Both the position numbers and the translations under genes were made by a program. Of a DNA stretch of 64,000 nucleotides, positions 18,438 to 31,176 are shown in pieces. The stretch spans positions 10,819-74,818 of the forward strand of contig NZ_BMWH01000024.1 in assembly GCF_014651135.1 (NCBI RefSeq). The letters are read 5' to 3'. The notes beneath the pieces are model-generated. The model had not been told where the DNA came from, searched no databases, and saw only the letters and a program-made list of their open reading frames with translations. How positions within the stretch are numbered: the stretch's first letter is position 1; every line of letters starts with the position of its first letter. This DNA is from Streptomyces echinoruber. GTDB taxonomy: Bacteria > Actinomycetota > Actinomycetes > Streptomycetales > Streptomycetaceae.

Positions 18438-18971
18438 GTGCGCGTACTGGGGGTGGACCCGGGGCTGACGCGGTGCGGTGTCGGCGTCGTCGAGGGGGTC
18501 GCGGGCCGGCCGCTGACCATGCTCGGCGTCGGTGTCGTCCGCACCCCGGCCGACGCCGACCTCGGGCACCGCCTGCTCGCCGTCGAACAGGGCCTCGAGC
18601 AGTGGCTCGACGAGTACCGGCCGGAGTACGTCGCCGTGGAGCGGGTGTTCAGCCAGCACAACGTCCGCACCGTCATGGGCACCGCCCAGGCGAGCGCGGT
18701 CGCCCTCCTGTGCGCCACCCGGCGCGGCATCCCCGTCGCCCTGCACACCCCCAGCGAGGTCAAGGCCGCCGTCACCGGCACCGGCCGCGCCGACAAGGCC
18801 CAGGTCGGCACCATGGTCACCCGCCTGCTGCGGCTGTCCGCGCCCCCGAAACCGGCCGACGCCGCCGACGCCCTCGCGCTCGCCATCTGCCACATCTGGC
18901 GCGCCCCCGCGCTCGACCGCCTGCAGCGGGCCGCCGCCCTGCACGCACCGAAAGGCCGTACCACGCCATGA
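18438..18971 (+). CDS. ruvC: Holliday junction endonuclease RuvC
   Basis: A 177-residue resolvase that nicks four-way junctions. The four acidic catalytic residues are visible as Asp7 (VDPG), Glu68 (AVERVF), Asp141 and Asp144 (ADAADALALA). The GTG at 18438 was chosen because it puts the first catalytic Asp at residue 7, as in E. coli, and follows gggaggggg. TAGCCT (18401-18406) is a possible -10. It overlaps ruvA by four bases. Confidence 0.96.
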   Translation: MRVLGVDPGLTRCGVGVVEGVAGRPLTMLGVGVVRTPADADLGHRLLAVEQGLEQWLDEYRPEYVAVERVFSQHNVRTVMGTAQASAVALLCATRRGIPVALHTPSEVKAAVTGTGRADKAQVGTMVTRLLRLSAPPKPADAADALALAICHIWRAPALDRLQRAAALHAPKGRTTP

Positions 18972-19573
18972 TCGCCTTCGTGAGCGGCACCGTCGCCGCC
19001 CTCGCCCCCGACGCCGCGGTGATCGAGGTCGGCGGCGTCGGCATGGCCGTCCAGTGCACCCCCACCACGCTCTCCACGCTCCGCGTCGGCCACACCGCCA
19101 GGCTCTACACCTCGCTCGTCGTGCGCGAGGACTCCCTCACCCTGTACGGCTTCGCGGACGACGACGAACGGCAGGTCTTCGAGCTGCTGCAGACCGCGAG
19201 CGGCGTGGGCCCGCGGCTGGCCCGTGCGATGCTGGCCGTGCACACCCCCGACGCCCTGCGCCGCGCGGTCGCCACCGGCGACGAGAAGGCCCTCACCGCG
19301 GTGCCCGGCATCGGCCGCAAGGGCGCGCAGAAACTGCTGCTGGAGCTGAAGGACCGCCTGGGCGAGCCGGCCGGCGCGCCCGTCGCCAACGCCTCCGGCG
19401 GCTCCGGCTGGCGCGACCAGCTGCACGCCGCCCTGGTCGGCCTCGGCTACGCCGCCCGCGAGGCCGACGAGGCCGTGGCCGCCGTGACCCCCCTGGCCGA
19501 GACCGCCGGCGGCCCGCCCCAGGTGGGCCAGCTGCTGAAGGCGGCCCTGCAGACCCTGAACCGAGCCCGCTGA
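18968..19573 (+). CDS. ruvA: Holliday junction DNA-binding protein RuvA
   Basis: A 201-residue junction-recognition subunit that loads RuvB. The N-terminal OB-fold domain (MIAFVSGTVAAL...) is followed by two helix-hairpin-helix motifs (ASGVGPRLARAML and VPGIGRKGAQKLLLEL) and a C-terminal RuvB-interacting domain. The start ATGA overlaps the ruvC stop. Confidence 0.96.
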   Translation: MIAFVSGTVAALAPDAAVIEVGGVGMAVQCTPTTLSTLRVGHTARLYTSLVVREDSLTLYGFADDDERQVFELLQTASGVGPRLARAMLAVHTPDALRRAVATGDEKALTAVPGIGRKGAQKLLLELKDRLGEPAGAPVANASGGSGWRDQLHAALVGLGYAAREADEAVAAVTPLAETAGGPPQVGQLLKAALQTLNRAR

Positions 19574-19595
19574 CGATCTCCCCGAGGCACACCAC

Positions 19596-20717
<1,122 letters not shown>

Positions 20718-20893
20718 CGGTGCCGCGGCGCCGTGCGCGCTGGCCGGAGCCGGAACCGGGGTGCCATGCTGAGCGTTGTTCCCTGTGCGCGGACTCGCTT
20801 AGACTCCGCCGATGCCGCCTTTGCGGGCGGTGCGCCCACCCCCATCCACCAGGCCGCCCATCGCCGCGGTCGTGCGAAGGAAAAACTCGTCCC

Positions 20894-21397
20894 GTGAATA
20901 ACCTCGTGACCTTCCTCCCGTTCATCGCGATCATCGGGGTTATGTTCCTGATGACTCGGTCGGCCAAGAAGAAGCAGCAGCAGGCCGCCGAGATGCGGAA
21001 CCAGATGCAGCCCGGTTCCGGCGTCCGGACCATCGGTGGCATGTACGCGACGGTCAAGGAGGTCAACGAGGACACGGTCCTCCTCGACGCCGGCCCTGGT
21101 GTGGAACTGCTGTTCGCCAAGAACGCGATCGGTGCCGTCCTCACCGACGACGAGTACAACCGCATCGTCCACGGCATCGAGCACGACCTGAAGTCCGACG
21201 TCGTCCCCGACGACGCCCCCTCCCTCACCGAGACCGACGAGCCCGCCGCCGACGCCTCCGACGACAAGCCCCTCGACCTCGGCAAGAAGGACGCGGCCGA
21301 GGAGCCGTCCGACACCGCGGCCCCGGCCGCGCGGGACGACAAGACGGCGGAGGACGAAGCGCCGAAGAAGACCGACGGCGGGCCCGAGGCGAAGTAG
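20894..21397 (+). CDS. yajC: Preprotein translocase subunit YajC
   Basis: A 167-residue single-pass membrane protein of the SecDF-YajC complex. The transmembrane segment VTFLPFIAIIGVMFLMT is at about residues 5-21, followed by the typical basic KKKQQQAAEMRNQMQPG and the YajC core TIGGMYATVKEVNEDTVLLD. The acidic, Lys-rich C-terminal 60 residues are an actinobacterial extension. The GTG start follows gaagg. secD and secF follow. Confidence 0.94.
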   Translation: MNNLVTFLPFIAIIGVMFLMTRSAKKKQQQAAEMRNQMQPGSGVRTIGGMYATVKEVNEDTVLLDAGPGVELLFAKNAIGAVLTDDEYNRIVHGIEHDLKSDVVPDDAPSLTETDEPAADASDDKPLDLGKKDAAEEPSDTAAPAARDDKTAEDEAPKKTDGGPEAK

Positions 21398-21532
21398 CCA
21401 CCTCCCGCGGCGCGCGGCCGGCAGTCCGCGCGCCGCGGGAGCGTGCGCGCCTCGCCCACAAGCCCCAGACCATGTGATGGCCGCCGCCGCGCCCGGACGG
21501 CGCCGGCGCGGCCCGAGAGGGAGTACGAGAAG

Positions 21533-23341
21533 GTGCCAGCACCCAAGAGGGGCCGCAGCGCGAACGCCCAGAGCAAACCGTGGCGCTCGCTGGCCCTCAT
21601 CCTGATCGCCATCGTGGCGCTCACCGGAGGCATGTTCGCCTCCGGACAGACCACTCCGCGTCTCGGCATCGACCTGGCCGGCGGCACGAGCATCACCCTG
21701 GAGGCGGTCAACGAGCCGGGGCAGCCCAACGCGATCAACAAGACCAACATGGACACGGCGGTCGAGATCATGAACCGCCGTGTCAACGGTCTGGGTGTCT
21801 CCGAGGCCGAGGTCCAGACGCAGGGCGACCGGAACATCATCGTCAACATCCCCCGGGGCACCAACTCCAAGGAGGCCCGGGAGCAGGTCGGCACCACCGC
21901 CAAGCTGTACTTCCGCCCGGTCCTGCAGCGCGAGGTCAGCGGCGCCGCGGCCGGCACGAGCCCCAGCCCCTCGCCGAGCGCGTCGGGCACCGGCAAGACC
22001 GGCAAGACCGGCACCAACGGCAAGCAGAAGGCGAGCTCCGGCTCCCCCAGCCCGTCGGCCTCCGCCACCTCGCAGGGCCGCGCCGTCACCGACGCGCTGA
22101 AGGCCGACGCGACCCCGAGCACCTCCGCGTCCGCCAAGAACTCCGCGAGCGCCAAGACCTCCGCGTCCGCCAAGGCCTCCGCCACGCCCTCCGCGAGCCG
22201 CGGCTCCGGCAACGGCGACGCGAGCAGCCGGCTCCAAGCCCGGTACGCGGCCCTGGACTGCAGCAAGCCCGACCAGCGGGCCACCGCGGGCAAGGGCGCC
22301 AAGCCCGGCGAGCCCACCGTCGCCTGCGGCAAGGACGGCAAGACCTGGAGCAAGTTCCTGCTCGGCCCGGTCGCCGTCGACGGCACCGAGGTGAAGAAGG
22401 CCCGGGCCGTCCTCGACACCCAGACCGGCGGCGGCTGGCAGGTCCAGATGAACTTCGACTCCAGCGGTTCGAAGAAGTTCGCCGACGTCACCGGGAAGCT
22501 GGCGCAGAAGACCACCCCGCAGAACGAGTTCGCCATCGTCCTGGACGACGAGGTCGTCTCCCACCCCTACGTCAGCTCCGCCATCACCGGCGGCAGCGCG
22601 GAGATCTCCGGCAGCTTCACCCAGGAGGAGGCGCAGAACCTCGCCAACATGCTGTCGTACGGTGCGCTCCCGCTCTCCTTCAAGGAGCAGAGCGTGACCA
22701 CCGTCACCGCCGCGCTCGGCGGCGAGCAGCTGCACGCCGGCCTGATCGCCGGCGCCATCGGCCTCGCGCTGGTCGTCATCTACCTGGTGGCCTTCTACCG
22801 CGGCCTGTCGGTCATCGCGATCGCCTCGCTGATCGTCTCCGCCGTCCTCACCTACGTGATCATGTCGCTGCTCGGCCCCACCATCGGCTTCGCGCTGAAC
22901 CTGCCGGCGGTCTGCGGCGCCATCGTCGCCATCGGCATCACGGCGGACTCGTTCATCGTGTACTTCGAACGCGTCCGCGACGAGATCCGGGAGGGCCGCA
23001 CGCTGCGCCCCGCGGTCGAACGCGGCTGGCCGCGCGCCCGGCGCACCATCCTGGTCTCCGACTTCGTGTCGTTCCTCGCCGCCGCGGTGCTGTTCATCGT
23101 CACCGTCGGCAAGGTGCAGGGCTTCGCGTTCACCCTGGGCCTGACCACCCTGCTCGACGTGGTCGTCGTGTTCTTCTTCACCAAGCCGCTGATGACCCTG
23201 CTGGCCCGCCGGAAGTTCTTCGCCAGCGGACACCGCTGGTCCGGCCTGGACCCGAAGAGCCTGGGAGCCAAGCCGCCGCTGCGCCGCACCCGCCGCCCCG
23301 CCGGTCCCGCCGCCGGCCCCGTCGAGACGAAGGAGGCGTGA
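21533..23341 (+). CDS. secD: Protein translocase subunit SecD
   Basis: A 602-residue RND-family membrane protein that uses the proton gradient to pull secreted proteins outward. TM1 is near residues 16-37, then the conserved GIDLAGGTS. The large extracytoplasmic P1 region carries a low-complexity insert of about 95 residues (139-232) rich in Ser, Ala, Lys and Pro. A cluster of five hydrophobic segments lies at the C-terminus from about residue 400. The GTG at 21533 was chosen for the upstream gagaggg and the basic N-terminus. secF follows four bases after the stop. Confidence 0.95.
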   Translation: MPAPKRGRSANAQSKPWRSLALILIAIVALTGGMFASGQTTPRLGIDLAGGTSITLEAVNEPGQPNAINKTNMDTAVEIMNRRVNGLGVSEAEVQTQGDRNIIVNIPRGTNSKEAREQVGTTAKLYFRPVLQREVSGAAAGTSPSPSPSASGTGKTGKTGTNGKQKASSGSPSPSASATSQGRAVTDALKADATPSTSASAKNSASAKTSASAKASATPSASRGSGNGDASSRLQARYAALDCSKPDQRATAGKGAKPGEPTVACGKDGKTWSKFLLGPVAVDGTEVKKARAVLDTQTGGGWQVQMNFDSSGSKKFADVTGKLAQKTTPQNEFAIVLDDEVVSHPYVSSAITGGSAEISGSFTQEEAQNLANMLSYGALPLSFKEQSVTTVTAALGGEQLHAGLIAGAIGLALVVIYLVAFYRGLSVIAIASLIVSAVLTYVIMSLLGPTIGFALNLPAVCGAIVAIGITADSFIVYFERVRDEIREGRTLRPAVERGWPRARRTILVSDFVSFLAAAVLFIVTVGKVQGFAFTLGLTTLLDVVVVFFFTKPLMTLLARRKFFASGHRWSGLDPKSLGAKPPLRRTRRPAGPAAGPVETKEA

Positions 23342-23344
23342 GAG

Positions 23345-24454
23345 ATGTCGAAGATCGGCAACCTCGGCGCCCGACTGCACCGTGGCGAGGTCAGCTACGA
23401 CTTCATCGGCCACCGCAAGATCTGGTACGGCATCTCCGTCCTCATCACCATCACGGCCGTCCTCGGCCTGGCGGTGCGCGGCCTGAACATGGGCATCGAC
23501 TTCCAGGGCGGCGCCGTCTTCACCACCCCGAAGACCGGCGTCTCCGTGGCCCAGGCCGAGCGCTACGCGCAGGAGGCCTCCGGCCACCCCGCGGTCGTGC
23601 AAAAGCTCGGCACCGGCGGCCTGCGCATCCAGGTCGCCGGCATGGACACCCAGCAGTCCGACGAGGTCAAGAACGACCTCGCCAAGGACTTCGGGATGAA
23701 CCCGGAGAAGATCGGCGCCGACCTGGTCGGCCCAAGCTGGGGCGACCAGATCGCCAACAAGGCCTGGCAGGGCCTGGCGATCTTCATGGTGCTCGTCGTG
23801 ATCTACCTGGCGATCGCGTTCGAATGGCGGATGGCCGTCGCCGCGCTCGTCGCCCTGATCCACGACATCACCATCACCACCGGCATCTACGCCCTGGTCG
23901 GCTTCGAGGTGACCCCGGGCACCGTCATCGGTCTGCTGACCATCCTCGGTTACTCGCTCTACGACACGGTCGTCGTCTTCGACTCCCTCAAGGAGCAGAC
24001 GAAGGACATCACCAAGCAGACCCGGTTCACCTACAGCGACATCGCCAACCGCTCGATCAACGGCACCCTGGTCCGCTCCGTCAACACCACGGTGGTCGCG
24101 CTGCTGCCGGTGGCCGGCCTGCTGTTCATCGGCGGCGGCTTCCTCGGCGCCGGCACGCTCAACGACATCTCGCTGTCGCTGTTCGTCGGCCTCGCGGCCG
24201 GCGCGTACTCCTCGATCTTCATCGCCACGCCGCTCGTCGCCGACCTCAAGGAGCGCGAGCCGCAGATGCGGGCGCTGCGCAGGCGGGTGCTGGCCAAGCG
24301 CGCCCAGGCCGCGGAGGGAGACCTCGTGGACGCCCGCTCCGGCGCCGGGAACGCCGAGGACGCCGAGGACGCGGCTCCCGCCGGCGTGGGCCCGCGCAGC
24401 CAGCCCGCCTCCCGCAGCCGCGGCCGGGGCCGACCCTCGGGGAAGCGCCGATGA
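23345..24454 (+). CDS. secF: Protein translocase subunit SecF
   Basis: A 369-residue partner of SecD with six predicted membrane segments. It has the family motif GIDFQGGAVF after TM1 and LLTILGYSLYDTVVVFD in TM4-5, which holds the conserved Asp for proton transfer. An Arg/Gly-rich, probably disordered C-terminal tail of about 55 residues follows the last helix. The stop overlaps the apt start (ATGA at 24451). Confidence 0.96.
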   Translation: MSKIGNLGARLHRGEVSYDFIGHRKIWYGISVLITITAVLGLAVRGLNMGIDFQGGAVFTTPKTGVSVAQAERYAQEASGHPAVVQKLGTGGLRIQVAGMDTQQSDEVKNDLAKDFGMNPEKIGADLVGPSWGDQIANKAWQGLAIFMVLVVIYLAIAFEWRMAVAALVALIHDITITTGIYALVGFEVTPGTVIGLLTILGYSLYDTVVVFDSLKEQTKDITKQTRFTYSDIANRSINGTLVRSVNTTVVALLPVAGLLFIGGGFLGAGTLNDISLSLFVGLAAGAYSSIFIATPLVADLKEREPQMRALRRRVLAKRAQAAEGDLVDARSGAGNAEDAEDAAPAGVGPRSQPASRSRGRGRPSGKRR

Positions 24455-24990
24455 CCGACATCAAGGAACTGCTGCTCAGCCGTATCCGGGACGTCGCCGA
24501 CTACCCGGAGCCGGGCGTGATGTTCAAGGACATCACCCCGCTCCTGGCGGACCCGGCCGCCTTCACCGCGCTCACCGACGCCCTCGCCGAGATCGCCGGC
24601 CGCAGCCGCGCGACCAAGGTGGTCGGCCTGGAGGCCCGCGGCTTCATCCTGGGCGCCCCGGTCGCCGTCCGCGCCGGCCTGGGCTTCGTCCCCGTCCGCA
24701 AGGCGGGCAAGCTCCCCGGAGCCACCCTGCGCCAGTCCTACGACCTGGAGTACGGCTCCGCGGAGATCGAGGTGCATGCCGAGGACCTGAGCGCCGGCGA
24801 CCGCGTGCTGGTCGTCGACGACGTCCTCGCCACCGGCGGCACCGCCGAGGCGTCCCTGACGCTGATCCGCCGCGCCGGCGCGCAGGTCGCCGGTGTCGCG
24901 GTCCTCATGGAACTCGGCTTCCTGGGCGGCCGCGCCCGCCTCGAACCGGCCCTGGGAGGGGCCTCTCTGGAGGCCCTGCTCACGGTCTGA
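24451..24990 (+). CDS. apt: Adenine phosphoribosyltransferase
   Basis: A 179-residue salvage enzyme that makes AMP from adenine and PRPP. The PRPP-binding motif VLVVDDVLATGGT is intact. The N-terminal hood (YPEPGVMFKDITPLL) and the flexible loop region GLEARGF fit the family. It is the last gene of the yajC-secD-secF-apt unit and is followed by a strong terminator. The apt-relA neighbourhood is conserved in actinobacteria. Confidence 0.96.
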   Translation: MTDIKELLLSRIRDVADYPEPGVMFKDITPLLADPAAFTALTDALAEIAGRSRATKVVGLEARGFILGAPVAVRAGLGFVPVRKAGKLPGATLRQSYDLEYGSAEIEVHAEDLSAGDRVLVVDDVLATGGTAEASLTLIRRAGAQVAGVAVLMELGFLGGRARLEPALGGASLEALLTV

Positions 24991-25357
24991 GACCGCACGA
25001 TCCGGGACTGCACGGTCCGGATCTCACGGTTCGGGACCTCGCGGTCCGGGACCGAGGGCGCACCGACATGGTCCGCACCCCCGGGGACGTCCCTGGGGGT
25101 GCGGACCTTTTTCCGAGCCCCGCAGGCCCGGCTTCCTCCGGCTCATTGCAGGCCGGCTCCCTCCGGGCTCCGCGGACCGGCTTCCGCCCCGCACGGATCA
25201 TCGCCGGAATCCCGCCGGAATCCCCGGACCGCCTCCCGTGTTCCGGGAGCGGGACGGCCCCTGCTTCGGCCGGAAGGCGATCCCCGGAACACGGGATCGC
25301 TACCATGGGGTTTCCGGAGCCTGACCGGGGGACCCGGAACGCGCACGAGGAGTCCTC
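24991..25357. other. apt-relA intergenic region
   Basis: These 367 bases contain quasi-tandem copies of the motif gcacggtccggga (about 24992-25052), the apt terminator (25070-25112), a perfect 14-bp inverted repeat (25234-25247 with 25283-25296) and TACCAT (25301-25306), the best candidate -10 for relA. I see no gene in it. Confidence 0.6.
25070..25112 (+). terminator. Rho-independent terminator after apt
   Basis: A perfect 13-bp stem, 25070-25082 with 25095-25107, is followed directly by TTTTT (25108-25112). It is the most classical terminator in the window. Confidence 0.95.
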
Positions 25358-27898
<2,541 letters not shown>

Positions 27899-27957
27899 GA
27901 CGCCCCGTCCCGGTCACAGGACACCGGCCCGCACCCGGCCGCGGTGCGCCGGGGGAA

Positions 27958-28002
27958 ACACGGCGAGGGCCCCGTACGACGCGTACAGGGCCCTCGCCGT
28001 GT
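27958..28002. terminator. Bidirectional terminator, relA/DUF349
   Basis: A perfect 15-bp stem, 27958-27972 with 27988-28002. The loop itself can pair (gtacg/cgtac). It lies between convergent genes and can stop transcription from both sides. Confidence 0.9.
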
Positions 28003-28036
28003 CCGGAAGGAGGCGGTCGTCAGGAGGAGGCGGCCG

Positions 28037-29266
28037 TCAGCTGCCGAACTCCTGCAGCGCCTTCAGCGCCTGGTCGAGCAGGGCCTGGCGGCCCTCCAGT
28101 TCCTTCTCGAGCTTCTCCGCCCGGGCGGTGTTGCCCTGGGCGCGGGCCTGCTCGATCTGGGACCTGAGCTTGTCCACGGCGGCCTGGAGCTGGCCGGTGA
28201 GCCCCTCGGCGCGCGCACGGGCCTCCGGGTTGGTGCGTCGCCACTCGGCCTCCTCGGCCTCCTGCAGCGCCCGCTCCACGGCGTGCATCCGGGCCTCGAT
28301 GCGCGGACGCGCGTCCCGCGGCACGTGCCCGATGGCCTCCCACCGCTCGTTGATCGAGCGGAACGCGGCCCGCGCCGCCTTCAGGTCCGTGATCGGCAGG
28401 AGCTTCTCCGCCTCCTCGGCCAGTTCCTCCTTCAGCTTCAGGTTCTCCGCCTGCTCGGCGTCCCGCTCGGCGAAGACGGAGCTGCGGGCCGCGAAGAAGA
28501 CGTCCTGGGCACCGCGGAAGCGGTTCCACAGCTCCTCCTCGTGCTCCCGCTGGGCGCGTCCCGCGGCCTTCCACTCCGCCATCAGCTCGCGGTAGCGGGC
28601 CGCCGTCGGCCCCCAGTCGGTCGAGCCCGACAGCGCCTCCGCCTCGGCGACCAGCCGCTCCTTGACGCGGCGGGCCTCCTCGCGCTGCGCGTCCAGCTGC
28701 GCGAAGTGCTGCTTGCGCCGCTTGGAGAACGCCGAGCGGGCGTGCGAGAAGCGGTGCCACAGCTCGTCGTCCGACTTGCGGTCCAGGCGGGGCAGGCGCT
28801 TCCACTCGTCCACCAGCGCGCGCAGCCGCTCCCCGGCCGCCCGCCACTGGTCCGACTGCGCCAGCCGCTCCGCCTCGGCGACCAGCGCCTCCTTGGCCCG
28901 GCGGGCCTCCTCGGCCTGCCTGGCCCGCTGCGCCTTGCGCTCCTCGCGGCGCCGCTCGACGAGCTCGGCGAGCTTGTCCAGGCGGGCGCGCAGGGCGTCC
29001 AGGTCGCCGACCGCGTGGTGGGCGTCGACCTGCTCGCGCAGGTGATCGATGGCCGCGTGGGCGTCCTTGGCGGACAGATCGGTCGTCTGCACCCGCTTCT
29101 CGAGGAGGCCGACCTCGACCACCAGGCCCTCGTACTTGCGCTCGAAGTAGGCCAGCGCCTCGTCGGGGGAGCCGGCCTGCCAGGAGCCGACGACCTTCTC
29201 GCCGTCGGCCGTCCGCACGTACACGGTCCCCGTCTCGTCGACGCGGCCCCACGGGCTGCTGCTCAC
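28037..29266 (-). CDS. DUF349 domain-containing protein
   Basis: A 409-residue, almost wholly helical, highly charged protein. It contains several DUF349 repeats, each built around a conserved W (for example WRAAGERLRALVDEWKRLP, YRELMAEWKAAGRA and INERWEAIGHVPRD). Coiled-coil is likely throughout. No catalytic motif is seen and the molecular function is not established. The GTG at 29266 follows ggaggagg on the minus strand. It is next to relA in many actinobacteria. Confidence 0.88.
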   Translation of the reverse strand: MSSSPWGRVDETGTVYVRTADGEKVVGSWQAGSPDEALAYFERKYEGLVVEVGLLEKRVQTTDLSAKDAHAAIDHLREQVDAHHAVGDLDALRARLDKLAELVERRREERKAQRARQAEEARRAKEALVAEAERLAQSDQWRAAGERLRALVDEWKRLPRLDRKSDDELWHRFSHARSAFSKRRKQHFAQLDAQREEARRVKERLVAEAEALSGSTDWGPTAARYRELMAEWKAAGRAQREHEEELWNRFRGAQDVFFAARSSVFAERDAEQAENLKLKEELAEEAEKLLPITDLKAARAAFRSINERWEAIGHVPRDARPRIEARMHAVERALQEAEEAEWRRTNPEARARAEGLTGQLQAAVDKLRSQIEQARAQGNTARAEKLEKELEGRQALLDQALKALQEFGS

Positions 29267-29421
29267 AGCGCCTCCTCCACATGATGCCTGCGGGTCTCGC
29301 TCACCCCTGGGCATCGTCCACAGTTTCGTCACGGCCAACATAGGCGACCGGCGGGTTGCCTGTCCGCATCCCGCGCGACCGAAATTCCGCAGTTCGGGGT
29401 CGGGAGAGGGGCAGGACGGGG

Positions 29422-30258
29422 TCAGGACTTCGTCACCGTCGCCTTGTCGATCACGACCGTCGCGTTGGGCGCCCCGTCGCCCTGGCCCGTGCTCTCCCCG
29501 GCGGCGGCGATCTTCTTCAGCACCTTCATGCCGGATGCGGAAACCGTACCGAACGGGGTGTAGTTGGGCGGCAGCGGACTGTCCTGGTACACGAGGAAGA
29601 ACTGGCTGCCGCCGGTGTGGCGCCCCTGCTTGGTCTGCGCGTTGTACTGGTTGGCCATCGCCACCGTGCCCGCCGGGTACACGCCGCCCTTGAGGCTCTT
29701 GTCCTTCAGGTTCTCGTCCGGGAGCGTGTAGCCGGGACCGCCGGTGCCGGTGCCGGTCGGGTCGCCGCACTGCAGCACGTAGATGCCGTTGGTGGTGAGC
29801 CGGTGGCACTTGGTGTGGTCGAAGTAGCCCTTGCCGGCGAGGAAGGCGAAGGAGTTGACCGTGTGCGGCGCCGCCGACGCCTTCAGCGCGACGTCTATCC
29901 CACCGCAGGTCGTGGCGAGCTTCAGCGTGTACTTCGCCGACGTGTCGATCGTCATCGCCGGCTCCTTCTTCCACGTCAGCTTCTTCACCGAGCCCTTGGC
30001 CGGCTTGGCGCAGGGGTCCGGGGCCTTGCTGGTCGCCGAGGCGCTGGGACTGGCGTCCGCGCTCGCGTTCTGCTGGTCGTCGCTCTCGAAGACCCCGGTG
30101 GTGTACGACACCACGCCGGCCACCAGGACCACGCCCAGCACCGAGGCGATCACCGAGTTGCGGATCCGTGCCTTGCGCCGGGCCTCGATACGCCGCTGCT
30201 GCTGCCGCAAGAACTTCTCCCGGGCGAGCTGACGCCGCCGCTGCTCCTGGCTGACCAC
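29422..30258 (-). CDS. Membrane-anchored peptidyl-prolyl isomerase, cyclophilin type
   Basis: A 278-residue protein. A basic cytoplasmic N-terminus (RRRQLAREKFLRQQQRR) precedes one transmembrane segment near residues 34-54, then a Ser/Ala linker, then a cyclophilin domain outside the membrane. That domain shows GYFDHTKCHRL, VLQCGDPTGTG, VAMANQ, GSQFFLVY and FGTV. The catalytic Arg (CHRL) and the FF/Q residues are kept. It likely helps folding of exported proteins. It is divergent from the metallo-hydrolase gene. Confidence 0.92.
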   Translation of the reverse strand: MVSQEQRRRQLAREKFLRQQQRRIEARRKARIRNSVIASVLGVVLVAGVVSYTTGVFESDDQQNASADASPSASATSKAPDPCAKPAKGSVKKLTWKKEPAMTIDTSAKYTLKLATTCGGIDVALKASAAPHTVNSFAFLAGKGYFDHTKCHRLTTNGIYVLQCGDPTGTGTGGPGYTLPDENLKDKSLKGGVYPAGTVAMANQYNAQTKQGRHTGGSQFFLVYQDSPLPPNYTPFGTVSASGMKVLKKIAAAGESTGQGDGAPNATVVIDKATVTKS

Positions 30259-30339
30259 CGGGTTGACTCCTCATGCGTCTGGATGGGTCGACGGATACGC
30301 GTGCGTCCGGTGAGACGACCGCCTGCGTGTGCCCCGTAC

Positions 30340-30345
30340 CGTATA
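30340..30345 (-). promoter_or_regulatory. Possible -10 element for the cyclophilin gene
   Basis: On the minus strand TATACG occurs here, about 80 bases before the start codon, in a divergent intergenic region. On the plus strand TAGGCT at 30376-30381 could serve the hydrolase gene. Neither has a clear -35 element. Confidence 0.35.
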
Positions 30346-30449
30346 TGGGTTCGCTGAGGAATCGGCAGCGCCGGTAGGCTCTGACGGCAGGCCGTAGCCG
30401 CCCGCATCCGACAGCAACGACGTACAGACCGACACAACGAAGGACGATC

Positions 30450-31163
30450 GTGCTCATTGCCGGGTTCCCCGCCGGGGCCTGGGGGACGAACTGTTACCTC
30501 GTCGCCCCCGCCGCCGGTGAGGAGTGCGTGATCATCGACCCCGGCCACCAGGCCGCCCCCGGAGTCGAGGAGGCGCTGAAGAAGCATCGGCTCAAGCCCG
30601 TCGCCGTCGTCCTCACCCACGGCCACATCGACCATGTCGCCTCGGTCGTCCCCGTATGCGGCGCCCACGACGTGCCGGCGTGGATCCACCCCGCCGACCG
30701 GTACATGATGAGCGACCCGGAGAAGGCCCTCGGCCGCTCCATCGGGATGCCGCTGATGGGCGAGCTGACGGTGGGGGAGCCGGACGACGTCCGCGAGCTG
30801 GCCGACGGCGCGACGCTCCGGCTGGCGGGCCTGGAGCTCACCGTGTCGCACGCGCCCGGCCATACCAAGGGGTCGGTGACCTTCGGGCTGCCCGAGGCGG
30901 CGGACGTCCCGCCGATCCTGTTCTCGGGCGACCTGCTGTTCGCCGGCTCCATCGGACGCACCGACCTGCCCGGCGGTGACATGGCCGAGATGCTCGACTC
31001 GCTGGCCCGCGTGTGCCTGCCCCTCGACGACTCGACCGTGGTGCTGTCCGGACACGGCCCCCAGACGACCATCGGCCGTGAACGCGCCACCAACCCCTAT
31101 CTGCAGCAGGTGGCCGCCGGCCAGGGAGCCCGCCAAGCCGGGGCTCCCCGACGAGGAATGTGA
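30450..31163 (+). CDS. Metallo-beta-lactamase fold hydrolase (glyoxalase II-like)
   Basis: A 237-residue hydrolase. The zinc motif HxHxDH is His57-Gly-His59-Ile-Asp61-His62 in VVLTHGHIDH. Further ligands are in HAPGHTKGS, FSGDLLF and LSGHGPQT. The overall layout is that of hydroxyacylglutathione hydrolase-like proteins, but actinomycetes use mycothiol, so the natural thioester is unknown. The GTG start follows gaagg. hisS follows 13 bases later and is probably in the same operon. Confidence 0.9.
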   Translation: MLIAGFPAGAWGTNCYLVAPAAGEECVIIDPGHQAAPGVEEALKKHRLKPVAVVLTHGHIDHVASVVPVCGAHDVPAWIHPADRYMMSDPEKALGRSIGMPLMGELTVGEPDDVRELADGATLRLAGLELTVSHAPGHTKGSVTFGLPEAADVPPILFSGDLLFAGSIGRTDLPGGDMAEMLDSLARVCLPLDDSTVVLSGHGPQTTIGRERATNPYLQQVAAGQGARQAGAPRRGM

Positions 31164-31176
31164 CGAGAGACCTTCC

